From contig JAOWCC010000019.1 in the NCBI GenBank assembly GCA_030867875.1, positions 76,040,861 through 76,104,860 on the forward strand: 64,000 nt of DNA. The letters run 5' to 3'. The stretch is from Actinernus sp. WN-2022. Lineage: Eukaryota; Cnidaria; Anthozoa; Actiniaria; Actinernidae. Below the pieces are notes generated by a model. It did no database searches. It was not told the DNA's origin and worked only from the letters and a program-made list of their open reading frames with translations. A program made the position numbers and the translations under genes. Shown here piece by piece: positions 57,801 through 64,000 of the stretch. Numbering within the stretch: position 1 is the stretch's first letter; each line of letters opens with the position of its first letter.

Positions 57801-59327
57801 TCAAACAATGAATGTGCAGTACAAAAACACAAGAGCTGAAGAATAATGGGACCAATCAGAATACAGGTCTGGAAGAGCTACGTACATTATAACTGTACTG
57901 CTCTTCTACAGTAGGTGTAGGGACTAGCAGTATTATATGTCAAGAGGAGATTTTTCTAATTGCCACGTAATATTTGAATAAAGTACGTGCCAAAAACAAT
58001 AGCCCTGCAGACTAATTTGAATTCCATTTCTCGTAAACACAAATAAACTCTTGACTAAGAACTGATGTACATGTACAATGTAGCATACACAGACACATAC
58101 TCAGTTAGTTTTTGCTTTTATAATACTAAATAATAATAATAATAATAATAATGAACCGCCTTAGTTTGGTGTTCCATATTCAGGTCTATAGCCCTGATGA
58201 CAAAAATTTAATTTGTTTTAGATTTTCGCTTTGGATTAACACTCCAATTAGTAACATAATCATGATTCAAAAAGTAACACAAATATTGTGAAATCTTTGC
58301 TAAAATCGATTTTAGCTTGGCACAAAACTCAGTCTTTAGTCTCTTGGTTTTTGGTGCCTTCACTGAGTTTTGTAAAATATATCTCAATATTTGCAACAAA
58401 CCAATGTCCTATTCAATGGTGTTGTTGTAATGGAGTTGATGAGTGGATTGTATTCACTGGAAATATAAATGTGATAAAAATTTCACATTTTATTACCTCA
58501 ACAAGTGGGTTCTGTTTGAAATACTTCAGTAAAGTAGTTTTTCCACTCCCAATGTTCCCTTCTACTGCAATCTAATGAATGATTTAATAATTAATAACAC
58601 TGATGGACAATCAATTTCTCACCTTTCAAACTGTGCCTTTAAGTCAAAAAAGTTGATTCACACAGATATATCTGTAATAATCATTACTTATAATGGGAAA
58701 CTCAAAGAGGAATAAAAGAAATTCAACAATAGACCTTTATTTGAGTCTTGAAGACACTTGAAGACTAGCACTTGATTGGCTTAAATACTTGATGGGCAAC
58801 CCTATATTAATACCTACATGTATTAAGTTGTGGCATGAATGCGAGGCCACAAGCACTTACAGTACGAGCAAGTTGCAAGATGCCATACTGTAGCCTGTGT
58901 ATATAGCCATCTGTCTCCTCTCCCAATATTTTTGCTAGATGCCATTGAGTTTGTCAACTTCCACGAATCCAAATATTTAATTATTATAATTAAAATTAAT
59001 TTGTCTTTTTTATTACCATTTTCGTTGAGGTGCGACCCTGAAAGTTTCAAGTCATTTAGCCGCCTGTCAATCAAACATTAATTAAGTCTAGGCGGTAAAA
59101 GCTTTGTGTGAGACTCGAGACAGACAAGACGACCCGAGAATGAGCTGAGGAGGTGACTGTATTTCAGGCTAGTGCTTTTCGAGACTATGAACCATGTAAA
59201 AAATAAAATTTAACTACATGTACAGTCATGTACTTACTGTAACATTCTTCTGTGAATATGTTGGTTTGTTAATTTCATCATTGAGAGAACAGTAATCACC
59301 ACCTCTGATGTCGTTAAAACCAATCAT
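33832..59327 (-). CDS. TK2: Deoxyribonucleoside kinase, TK2-like (nine exons)
   Basis: Exons in transcript order: 59238-59327, 58497-58571, 54718-54773, 52527-52616, 52039-52112, 47185-47273, 34353-34432, 33980-34057, 33832-33849. The family phosphorylates deoxynucleosides to monophosphates (salvage; TK2 is mitochondrial). Motifs run in family order: P-loop GNIGSGKTT, catalytic-Glu region [31 protein letters not shown], and HERHESWLI as in TK2. The product is about 215 aa, against about 250-265 for relatives. The N-terminus has no clear transit peptide and the C-terminus is very short. Oddities: exon 3 leaves in phase 2 but exon 4 needs phase 0; the usual FQ(T/S)Y glutamine reads FESY; FVEN reads FEHN. 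The mitochondrial assignment is unproven, and a recently decaying copy is possible. Confidence 0.86.
33980..34057 (-). CDS. TK2: TK2-like gene, exon 8
   Basis: Acceptor TGACCTTTACAG, 26 codons, donor GTG|GTAAGT. Reads [20 protein letters not shown] and LPAPVV, matching LEAIHHLHEEWLI...PMAAPVLVI of TK2. Confidence 0.92.
34353..34432 (-). CDS. TK2: TK2-like gene, exon 7 (LID)
   Basis: Acceptor TTCTTTCACAG, enters in phase 1 and completes ATT (Ile). Then [20 protein letters not shown] and ETSVSM to donor ATG|GTAATT. YLRT and the Arg-rich LID (RKRCRSEE) are family hallmarks. Confidence 0.92.
34465..34535 (-). repeat. LINE 3' tail
   Basis: ATAATAATAATGG, then TTATATAGCGCCATAATCAC and CATGGCGCTTTACAT. 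On the - strand this is the GCGC...GCGCTATATAAAT...ATTATTATTAT terminus typical of L2-like LINEs. No coding part remains. Confidence 0.6.
35500..35705 (-). mobile_element. tRNA-derived SINE
   Basis: On the - strand: A box TTAGCTCAGTTGGTAGTAGA (about 35677-35696) and B box GGTTTCGAATCCC (about 35636-35648), with AGAGTGCGGGAGGTCG between. This is a clear tRNA-like head with two extra bases in the D-arm, followed by a non-tRNA body (GCGTCCTTGGGCAGGGACG ...). The head is mutated relative to a functional tRNA, so I call a SINE rather than a tRNA gene. Confidence 0.75.
35927..37391. mobile_element. TTAA-flanked element (AGGGGCACGGTCATGA)
   Basis: AGGGGCACGGTCATGA and its complement bound 1465 bp, flanked by TTAA at 35923-35926 and 37392-37395. 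The interior contains internal duplications: CTGAAAAGAGATCTA...AAAAAGCTAC at 36417 and 36615, and TCAAACGTATGACGA with GGGCTTCAGGGA at about 36240, 37025 and 37215. No transposase. TTAA with AGGGG resembles Kolobok/piggyBac types. Confidence 0.78.
37713..37820. mobile_element. Palindromic MITE (CAATTAGACC)
   Basis: CAATTAGACC...CATGGGCTACGAGTTAAATA pairs with TATTGACTCGTAGCCCATTC...GGTCTAATTG. Preceded by an ATTCTGATTGGCT motif at 37551. Confidence 0.65.
38017..38062 (+). repeat. 14-bp tandem repeat
   Basis: Three units of GATTATAAACATGA and a degenerate fourth, next to the 3' end of the older LINE. Confidence 0.8.
38071..39405 (-). pseudogene. Older LINE: reverse transcriptase remnant
   Basis: Reads [20 protein letters not shown], a MITE interruption, then [56 protein letters not shown] (YADD intact) and [20 protein letters not shown] to [18 protein letters not shown]. 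Multiple frameshifts. Confidence 0.87.
38715..38916. mobile_element. MITE inserted in LINE RT
   Basis: GTAATCGGCTAACACTGTTG...CACCCAATTCAGATCATGTG against complements at 38855-38916. It interrupts the RT codons between FHHLAL.. and ..FGSYLQD. Confidence 0.8.
39410..39938 (+). pseudogene. LINE C-terminus and 3' tail inserted in older LINE
   Basis: Opposite in orientation to its host LINE. Reads [49 protein letters not shown] and [18 protein letters not shown] with a stop at 39834, then ends in a (TA)n tract at about 39917-39934. A 5'-truncated insertion of a different LINE family. Confidence 0.8.
40358..41317 (-). pseudogene. Older LINE: endonuclease and linker remnant
   Basis: [49 protein letters not shown] (catalytic GDxN block with Asn for Asp), [13 protein letters not shown] and [14 protein letters not shown] (SDH block) give an apurinic-type LINE endonuclease. 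It is followed by [20 protein letters not shown]. Frame breaks between blocks. Confidence 0.85.
41642..43285 (-). pseudogene. CR1-like LINE: reverse transcriptase and C-terminus
   Basis: Blocks [53 protein letters not shown], a frameshift at about 42690, then [30 protein letters not shown] (YADD), HNLGVIFD and [12 protein letters not shown], then [19 protein letters not shown], in-frame TAA at about 41915-41917, and [19 protein letters not shown] to [11 protein letters not shown]. The stop looks like a single change from AAA (Lys). Confidence 0.9.
43290..45044 (-). pseudogene. CR1-like LINE: N-terminal region with 2A-like motif, and endonuclease
   Basis: Starts at ATG 45044. Around residues 100-115 it reads [14 protein letters not shown], the 2A-like block found at the start of some LINE proteins but with Trp in place of the final Pro. 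Then come the endonuclease blocks [35 protein letters not shown], a frameshift at about 44055, and [28 protein letters not shown] and [10 protein letters not shown]. The SDH and GDFN catalytic blocks are intact. Confidence 0.88.
45640..46076 (-). pseudogene. LINE ORF1 SGNH-esterase-like domain remnant
   Basis: Frame pieces read [30 protein letters not shown] and [25 protein letters not shown] and GIHLN..G are the block signatures of the esterase-like domain in CR1-clade ORF1 proteins. Two or more frame breaks. Confidence 0.72.
46050..47160 (-). pseudogene. LINE C-terminus and 3' tail
   Basis: On the - strand, 47010-47080 reads (R)IDYCNSL.YGL and INKLQRVQ. 46377-46570 reads [20 protein letters not shown], then [10 protein letters not shown]. 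It ends in a TTGCGCGCTATAAATATT tail at about 46050-46070. A palindromic MITE (46752-46872) interrupts it. Confidence 0.78.
46752..46872. mobile_element. Palindromic MITE (GGGAAAATATTTGGC)
   Basis: TATTGACTGATCTGAGTTAG...GGACGGGAAAATATTTGGCT pairs with GAGCCAAATATTTTCCTGTC...CCACTCAGTCAATA around a 30-nt loop. It lies inside a LINE remnant. Confidence 0.75.
47185..47273 (-). CDS. TK2: TK2-like gene, exon 6
   Basis: Acceptor TCCCTTTCAG, enters in phase 2 (completing AGT, Ser) and leaves in phase 1 at GATCA|GTAAGT. Reads [20 protein letters not shown] and KEQPELDLI, aligning with TK2 GKMPEVDYVVLSEWFDWI...VDLI. Confidence 0.9.
47405..47665. mobile_element. MITE (GACAATGAGAAC)
   Basis: GACAATGAGAAC...ACAAAGCATTCCAAC at 47411-47454 is inverted at 47610-47660 (GTTGAAATGCTTTG ... 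GTTCTCATTGTC). About 250 bp, in TK2 intron 5. Confidence 0.65.
48036..48668. repeat. GGCGGGATCCCACCTGGGAT minisatellite, left array
   Basis: Irregular units of GGTGGGATGGCGGGATCCCA and CCTGGGATCCCGCCTATCAG, themselves full of GGGATCCC palindromes, with higher-order repeats of about 120 bp. Open frames on both strands come from the repeat, not from genes. Confidence 0.9.
50996..51390. repeat. GGCGGGATCCC minisatellite, right array
   Basis: Units GGGATGTAGGCGGGATCCCA (left half) and GGGTGGGAGGGCGGGATCCC (four exact 22-bp copies near 51190-51275). Related to the left array, with different unit proportions. Confidence 0.9.
52039..52112 (-). CDS. TK2: TK2-like gene, exon 5 (ERS motif)
   Basis: Acceptor AAACCCTCAG; reads [20 protein letters not shown] and NLCA, leaving in phase 2 at GCAAG|GTAAAT. 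Corresponds to [20 protein letters not shown]. ERS is kept; the Arg of SARY and the VE of FVEN are altered. Confidence 0.88.
52198..52440. mobile_element. MITE in TK2 intron 4 (GTAGGGGACTGGAACTGAG)
   Basis: AAGTAGGGGACTGGAACTGA at the left and CTCGGTCC...GTAGTTCCCTACTCATTT at the right are imperfect TIRs. They resemble the ends of the element at 22689-23535. Confidence 0.55.
52527..52616 (-). CDS. TK2: TK2-like gene, exon 4 (substrate pocket helix)
   Basis: Acceptor AATCTTGCAG, 30 codons, donor CAT|GTAGGC. Reads [20 protein letters not shown] and [10 protein letters not shown], aligning with [22 protein letters not shown] of TK2. The usually invariant base-contacting Gln is Glu (codon GAA, one change from CAA). 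Confidence 0.88.
53050..53540. mobile_element. TTAA-flanked MITE (AGGAGAACTGAACCC)
   Basis: TIRs of about 55 bp (AGGAGAACTGAACCCTAAAA ... and complement), TTAA at 53046-53049 and 53541-53544. 491 bp, in TK2 intron 3. Confidence 0.85.
53644..54116. mobile_element. TTAA-flanked MITE (GTAATGGTCCAGAT)
   Basis: GTAATGGTCCAGAT...AGAACTGT and complement, TTAA at 53640-53643 and 54117-54120. 473 bp, 100 bp from the previous TTAA element. Confidence 0.8.
54718..54773 (-). CDS. TK2: TK2-like gene, exon 3 (EPV)
   Basis: Acceptor TTTCCTTTAATCAAG, then [18 protein letters not shown] plus two bases (TG) before GTAACA. It matches the TK2 EPVSKWRNVRGHNPL segment with no gap. The two extra bases conflict with the phase-0 start of exon 4. 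Confidence 0.85.
55240..55276 (+). repeat. Fragment of the 10586-11603 element right end
   Basis: ATTTCACCAACTGAGCCAAA continues through CATGTCCAGTAGGGAAAG, identical to 11564-11601. The outer GGTTAA is missing, so this is a truncated relict. Confidence 0.7.
55610..56658. mobile_element. Long-TIR element with nested ATTAAGCGCC MITEs
   Basis: Arms of about 230 bp (55610-55838, 56425-56658): AAAAGCGCTCGGACTAGATT ..., CGTACTGTTTGCTATG, GCTTGGTTATTGGGTCACAC and others, a few mismatches. The interior holds CCGTATTTCCTCGATTAAGC at about 55831 and 56238 with inverted GGCGCTTAATCGAGG, plus two C-runs of 9-14. Confidence 0.75.
56659..58190. other. TK2 intron 2, no gene recognised
   Basis: Contains GGAAATTAACGTTATTCTCC...CTCTTCCTGTTAC at about 57170, similar to 7528-7590, and an AATAATAAT microsatellite at about 58124-58151. 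No supportable coding sequence. Confidence 0.4.
58497..58571 (-). CDS. TK2: TK2-like gene, exon 2 (P-loop)
   Basis: 25 codons between CATTCATTAG and GTAATA, phase 0/0: [20 protein letters not shown] and five more. GxxxxGKT is intact, and the I(A/E)xEGNI context is specific for deoxynucleoside kinases. Confidence 0.92.
59238..59327 (-). CDS. TK2: TK2-like gene, coding exon 1
   Basis: 30 codons from ATG (59325-59327) to donor ACA|GTAAGTAC. In-frame TAA four codons upstream fixes the earliest start. An acceptor-like CTTCTAG just upstream (about 59344) suggests a preceding non-coding exon. The sequence [20 protein letters not shown] is unlike a mitochondrial presequence. Confidence 0.75.
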
Positions 59328-59499
59328 GACCAATAGTTAATACCTAGAAGATCATTACAGCAAATAACATGGTCATCAGTGAATTACACGGTCTACATGT
59401 TAGTATAAACAGGTACGGCTGGTTTTATAAGGGACCTTCAACATATTGTAGTACCCTGTTTAATGTCCAAAGGATGTTTCATATATAAGCACAGGAAGA

Positions 59500-59865
59500 A
59501 AATGCCAATTCCCAACTTGGGTCAAACCTAGGGAAGTCCTGGGTCTAGTCTGGATTTTCAACTTGGGAAACATTTAATACCCAGCTTTGTAAAAATAGAA
59601 CGAAATCCCAACATTGGATGAAATTGGGAAATGTACAATTTCCAAGTTTGACCCAAGTTGGGATTTAACATTAATTAATGCCATGCCAATCGTGGGTTAA
59701 TAGCATGAAATAGACCCAAGCTAAACAATTTTCCCCCAAGTCCTACCCATACTTGTCCCAAGAAATGCTTAGCTCACAAGCTTATATTAACTTGACTCAA
59801 CCTCGCCCCAAGCTTGGGAAATGAGAATTGTCCAATTCCAAAGTTTGACCCAAGTTGGGATTTAA
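59500..59865. repeat. CCCAACTTGGG-rich repeat region
   Basis: CCAAGTTTGACCCAAGTTGG plus GATTTAACATT occurs at about 59642 and 59839, and its inverse (TCCCAACTTGGGTCAAACC) at about 59510. A small set of direct and inverted copies, probably MITE-derived, upstream of TK2 coding exon 1. Confidence 0.6.
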
Positions 59866-60244
59866 CATTTCTTTTCTTTTCCCCCTTAACATCCACATTT
59901 TTGATCCAATCTTGTTCCCAGGACTGTTTTGGTCTTATTAATAATGCTCCGCACTAACATCCAAGCCTTCTCAAGCAAAGTAAAGCCTGGGATTTTAAGC
60001 CCTCAACCAAAAATCACTAAAATTTGTCTTCATTTGCACAGGAATGTTGAACAACTCTTTTGCCAGAAGATTAAACTACTCAACCTTGGCATTTTTATCA
60101 TTTAAGAGGTCATGGATGTCACATGATCATCAATGTGATAAAATACTAAATTCAATTTGCGTTGATGGTAAAACAGGAACGGTAATTAATACTTTCAGTG
60201 CATTTAGACTACTCTATGGGTAAATCAAGATCATAATTTGGCAC

Positions 60245-61035
60245 AACTGCAGAATACCCCCTCCCAGATGTGTGTTACCAGTATCAAGATACGCGTATCA
60301 GACGTATCACTCGGTATAATTGTACATCAGGATTTTTTTCAGTTTCAGTTTGAATAGAATTTACATTATTTACGTAAGAAGAATAACAAGATATGCGTAC
60401 GTATCACTCAGAATATTTGTATGGACATTTGTCACGGCTTAGTTGCAGAATACCTAGAGTTCTTGAGGAGAGGAATCGCTCACTTAATTAATTTATGAAA
60501 TGATCATATAAACTAACATAAATTAGCAGTGGTTTTAAAATGTACAAATTTGACAGCAAATGAGTGAGGATGGTTGTTTAGTGTAGTGGTTGCGACGTTT
60601 GCCTTACGAGTAGGCGGGAGCGGGGTTCGAGTTCCAGAAAATCTCAAAATTGTTTTACATCCGACCATTTTCTTGAGAAGTTTTTCTTGAGAACCCTAGC
60701 TCTAGGTGGGTAAGATCTTGTTTGCTGACCGGTTAGGTTTTATTTTTCAGGGTAAGATTTTAGTTAGTTTATATCAAGCGTATCAGACGTATCAGACGTA
60801 TCACTCGTATCATGTGTATCACTCGTATCAGGAGTACCTGTATCAGGGGTATCAGGTGTATCAAGCGTATCACTGACGTGTATCATATGCATATCAGACG
60901 TATATATAGACGTTTATCAGTTCACGGGTGTCACGTTTATCGGTGTCAGGGGTGTCACGTTCATCAGACGTGTCAGGGGTATCAGTCGTATCTTTGGTTG
61001 TGAGATTCGTTATTCGGAGGGGGTATTCTGCAGTT
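60245..61035. mobile_element. TIR element containing a 9-bp GTATCAGAC array
   Basis: AACTGCAGAATACCCCCTCC at the left and GGAGGGGGTATTCTGCAGTT at the right. The inner right part (60778-60990) is a degenerate array of 9-mers GTATCAGAC, GTATCACTC and GTGTCACGT. A few units also occur near the left end (60290-60315). The SINE at 60567-60760 lies inside it. Confidence 0.65.
60567..60760 (+). mobile_element. tRNA-derived SINE
   Basis: Head with A box TAGTGTAGTGG (60579-60589) and B box GGTTCGAGTTCC (60624-60635). The anticodon-like stem TGCCT/AGGCG is present but position 33 is A, so it is not a functional tRNA. The body AACCCTAGCTCTAGGTGGG...TTTGCTGACCGGTTAGG is shared with 27285-27505. Confidence 0.72.
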
Positions 61036-61361
61036 ACTCCCATAATTTAATTAACACCTGGACTTTACATGTATTTATTTGTTAAGTTGATTAATAGGTG
61101 AAATTCAAAGTCACATGCCAGCCAAAATGTGATTGTACATGTATTATCGAGCTTCAAAACAAGAAAACAGAAAGTTAATTACGATTTTATGGATCTGTGA
61201 TCCCCAACACTGCTTATTCAGAGTTTCCCTCACATTTGTCCTTTGGGAGTCCATTATTGCCTTGAAACCTACGACTCAGATGGTCATATGATCTTATCCA
61301 GCCAGGCCTTTTAAAAGGCTGAATCCTCTCCCTTGATATAGCCTATTATAAATACATGCAC

Positions 61362-61900
61362 AGTCGAACCTGTATATAACGGTCACCCTCGGAATTTAGA
61401 CATTGCCCGCTTAATACAGGTTGGCCGCTTAATACAGGTTCACCAAAATACTTACAGGGCGTGGACAAATGTCAATTTATTTGCATATTATGTACAGTAC
61501 CAACTCATTCAAGCTTACAATAATAACACAATCAAGTGATATCTTTTAACAAACAAAGATTGTAAGTGCATATGGAATTCATTAAACAGTTGAGCCGGTT
61601 GGTGAATGAACAATAATGGCTTTCACAGTAGCGAAGTGTTGATACGATGGTGCAATAAAATCATATTTTGATTTTATTTTGTGGTTTTAGGATTCCACTG
61701 AAAGGTGGTCAAAATAACAAAGACAGACAAACACAGGACTGCTCAAGACTGGCTGCGACCGCTTAATAGAGGTGACTGTTTAATACAGGTCCTCCTGAGC
61801 TCGTGGACCTTGGAACGCGCTCAGAAGGTGGGTGTATTTCAAGCTACTCCCTGGAAATCTGTCAACTTGACTCGCCAGTTACATATTTAATACAGGCACT
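61362..61900. mobile_element. MITE remnant with CTTAATACAGG repeats
   Basis: CGAACCTGTATATAACGGTC, two copies of CCGCTTAATACAGGTT near 61407-61440, and CGACCGCTTAATAGAGGTGA at 61756. A dispersed DNA-transposon end signature. Boundaries are not certain. Confidence 0.45.
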
Positions 61901-62129
61901 GGTCATTTCATAGTATTCTATATATGGAATATGGGGGAAATATTTCACGAGAAATCAAATTATTTGATATACAACGAACCTTAAAGTTAGAGGCGATTAT
62001 AAATTTATGTAGCTGAACTAGCTTCTTGATTTCTTCTGGGTTTACGTTTATTTCGCCCCCGATTAAAACATTTTTGAACGAAAAATTCATAATCTTGTGC
62101 AAGAAGCGGGGAAGCTCAAACTCAAAGTC

Positions 62130-62540
62130 AAACAACCCGCTCCAATCGAAAATCAAACATTTTAATAGAACGACAAAATTCCTAAAACATTGACAGGTAG
62201 AGCTAGATCAAGTAGAGTTTGTCGTGCTATCAAAATGTTTCAATTTGGAGTGATTCTCAATACGACAACAGCGAAATTTCGATTGGAGTCGCTTATACCA
62301 TACCCTGGATACCAGAGGCTCGAAATCGTCGGGGCGAGCGAAGCGAGACCAGCTGAACTTGATTTCAGTACGAGCGACGAGCGCAACGGTCGTCACGCAA
62401 AACAAAACTCCTTCGGGGAATCAAAACACTTTCGATCGCGGCACATTACAGTATATTCGTACCTGAGCCCCTCTGGAACCAGGGTACTTATACCACGGCC
62501 CACGGGGCATACACAGTGTAGCTCGAACTATTGAATTCAC
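62130..62540. mobile_element. Diverged relative of the 3277 palindrome, interrupted by another element
   Basis: CCAATCGAAAATCAAACATT on the left, GTGATTCTCAATACGACAAC and GAAATTTCGATTGGAGTCG on the right match the 3277-3456 family. The right end is interrupted by the 62301-62486 insertion. Confidence 0.6.
62301..62486. mobile_element. Short TACCCTGG-family MITE with 9-bp duplication
   Basis: TACCCTGGATACCAGAGGCT and GAGCCCCTCTGGAACCAGGG plus TA, flanked by perfect CTTATACCA repeats (62292-62300, 62487-62495). A 186-bp internal-deletion relative of the 32389-33485 element. Confidence 0.85.
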
Positions 62541-62657
62541 TAATAACACATGCACGTTACACGAAGAAGTTGATCCCCATTTAATAATGGTTAGAAAACC
62601 TTAACATGATTTAGATGAAACAGTTTAAGAGATACAGTAGTGTGCGTGCTAACTTAC

Positions 62658-62840
62658 CTAATCTTTCATAGGATCTTGTAGGTACACAGAACAACTCTTT
62701 TCAGATTTTCCCGCTCAGTAAATTGTTGGACGTCACGCATAAGCACGTGACTCGAGACGCGGTAAAAGGCACGTGACAAGCACAGGCAGCCCAAGCTTCT
62801 ATTATGGCTCAAAGCTCGAATTATTTATGACGTCACGGCT
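62658..62840 (-). promoter_or_regulatory. Candidate TK2 first non-coding exon and promoter
   Basis: On the - strand, GATTAG|GTAAGT gives a strong donor with the exon ending at 62658. Upstream lie two CACGTG E-boxes (62744-62749 and 62770-62775), GACGTCAC near 62730 and a perfect CRE TGACGTCA at 62828-62835. An ATG near the donor has a stop immediately, so the exon would be non-coding. Linkage to the acceptor near 59344 is inferred. Confidence 0.4.
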
Positions 62841-63254
62841 TGACAGAATCGACTTGAACAATAGAGTTTTGAACTAAATCTGCTCTGCTGAGGAAAATTT
62901 AACTTCGAATTGTCTGGTTTCCAGATATCAGCTGTATCAATGTTCATTCCACAATATTTACCTTATTTGGTGGCTGTTACCGCTATTCTACGTTCTACAA
63001 AATGCATTTGATAGCGATTTCCTTTGTGCTGTTGCTGTTTTGTCCCCCTCCCACGACCGTGATCCTTAGCGTTTAAACAGTAGATTGTTTTGATTTGACG
63101 TCATAATGATATAGGTCAATTGATCTCTGTGTTCCCTGATAAGCTCTAATAAACCACTTACGTTCAGGCTCTTCTAGTTGCACTCTTCAGTCTGTAGACT
63201 CTTCCAATCTAAGGCATAGCATAAACTAAAGTCTCTTGACTGGGAGTGTTAATT

Positions 63255-63375
63255 ATTTATGGCTTGGGGGGGGGGGGGGGGAGGTTAAATCATAGGCGGG
63301 GGGGGGGGGGGAGTTTTAAGTGCTTTTATATGGGGTTATCAAAGATTTTACCTACTCCTTGGGGGGGTCATCAAA
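63255..63375 (+). repeat. G-run tract
   Basis: Two uninterrupted G-runs of about 15-17 (near 63267 and 63299) and a shorter one at 63361. The GGGGGGGTCATCAAAG motif at 63361 recurs near 63954 and 63985 as GGGGGGTCAT. Probably a degraded element. The rest of 62841-64000 shows nothing I can identify. Confidence 0.5.
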
Positions 63376-64000
63376 GTTTTTACGTACCTGTCATGTAAAA
63401 TGTAATGACGTTGTTGTAATGCTAAGCCAATGTTTAGTCTCCAGAACACAGGAAACCGGTGTTTTAGAGAGCAGTAAAATCTTTAAAATTTAGGCTCGGG
63501 CCTTCGGCCGTCGCAACATTTACACTCAGTCTGATTTGTTTTATTCATACGCAGGATCGTATTCTCCAAGTTCATGATCAAAGGCACATCTCCATAGGGC
63601 AGATAATGCATTGGTGTTCAGGAGATTAGTTTTGCCAATGCCGAGCTTTTTTTATTTTCATTTTTTATTTATCCGAGACTACGGAACAATGCAATATGAT
63701 GCACTAGAATGCAATATGGTGCACAAATTATCAGTACCATTTCAAGTACCCATCTGGGAAGGAGGGTGAGGTAGAGAGTTCCAGAGAATACATGCATATA
63801 TATGTTTTCTACTAAACAAAGGTAATGTATCATGGGAAATACCATGAATCTAGAAATATTAATAGTAAATTTAATAATTACATGTATATGCAGTTTGCAT
63901 TCTTTCTTGCACATCCAACTTTTTTGTTGGGAGGGAGGGGGAGCAATTTTATTGGGGGGTCATCTAAGTTTTAATTCATTCATAGGGGGGGTCATAAAAG

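Noticed and set aside
58885..59180. TAGCCTG-ended element between 58888 and 59177
   Set aside because: TAGCCTGTGTATATAG and CTGTATTTCAGGCTA ends resemble the 8066 family, but inner TIR pairing is poor and no 9-bp duplication is present.
61908..62156. 82-codon - strand frame (FSFKNVLIGGEINVNPEEIK and others)
   Set aside because: Protein-like in composition but overlaps the end of a MITE relative; no splice sites or family match could be supported.
1..64000. CRISPR array or bacterial operon
   Set aside because: Direct repeats present are minisatellites without spacers; intron-containing genes, LINEs and BEL/Pao show the DNA is eukaryotic.

Overview
This is eukaryotic nuclear DNA: long introns, canonical GT/AG splice sites and very dense transposable-element debris. 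Its mix of CR1/L2-like LINEs, BEL/Pao remnants, tRNA-type SINEs and large palindromic MITEs fits an invertebrate metazoan, most likely a cnidarian (stony coral or sea anemone). That placement is an inference from repeat types and gene style, not from a marker gene.

Two host genes can be assembled exon by exon, and they converge tail to tail. On the + strand, a five-exon gene (2795-22262) encodes a 426-residue protein: a Cys-rich N-terminus, an F-box, a short CxxC segment, a helical linker and a complete ubiquitin-conjugating (UBC/E2) fold. The E2 fold is closest to UBE2D, but its catalytic cysteine position is glycine (residue 354). I know of no characterised protein with an F-box fused to a UBE2D-like pseudo-E2, and this is the most interesting object in the window. 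On the - strand, a nine-exon deoxyribonucleoside kinase gene of the TK2 type runs from 59327 down to 33832. It keeps its P-loop, EPV, ERS and LID motifs. It also has a Gln-to-Glu change at the base-recognition position, a very short C-terminus and an unresolved 2-nt phase conflict between exons 3 and 4. A possible non-coding first exon and a CRE/E-box promoter lie at about 62658-62840.

Nearly everything else is mobile DNA in introns or between the genes. 1-2115 is a foldback-type element whose inverted termini carry 18-bp minisatellites. 3-14 kb (F-box intron 1) holds palindromic MITEs, two TTAA-flanked elements, a MULE-like element with a perfect 9-bp target duplication and a LINE tail. 14-22 kb has further LINE pieces, hairpins and a tandem triplication around the small exons. 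22.3-33.8 kb (between the 3' ends) has a nested palindrome, LINE and BEL/Pao remnants, two MITEs abutting at a shared TA, and a 1.1-kb element with a 9-bp duplication. 34-47 kb (TK2 intron 6) is a stack of LINEs nested in one another. 48-51.4 kb is a second foldback element with GGGATCCC-rich terminal arrays. 52-64 kb holds the remaining TK2 exons, TTAA elements, a 1-kb long-TIR element, a 9-bp GTATCAGAC-type array and G-run tracts.

Several element families recur within the window: TTAA-flanked, TA-ended with 9-bp duplications, ATAGACCAG-TIR, and a SINE tail. This allows boundaries and target duplications to be read directly.
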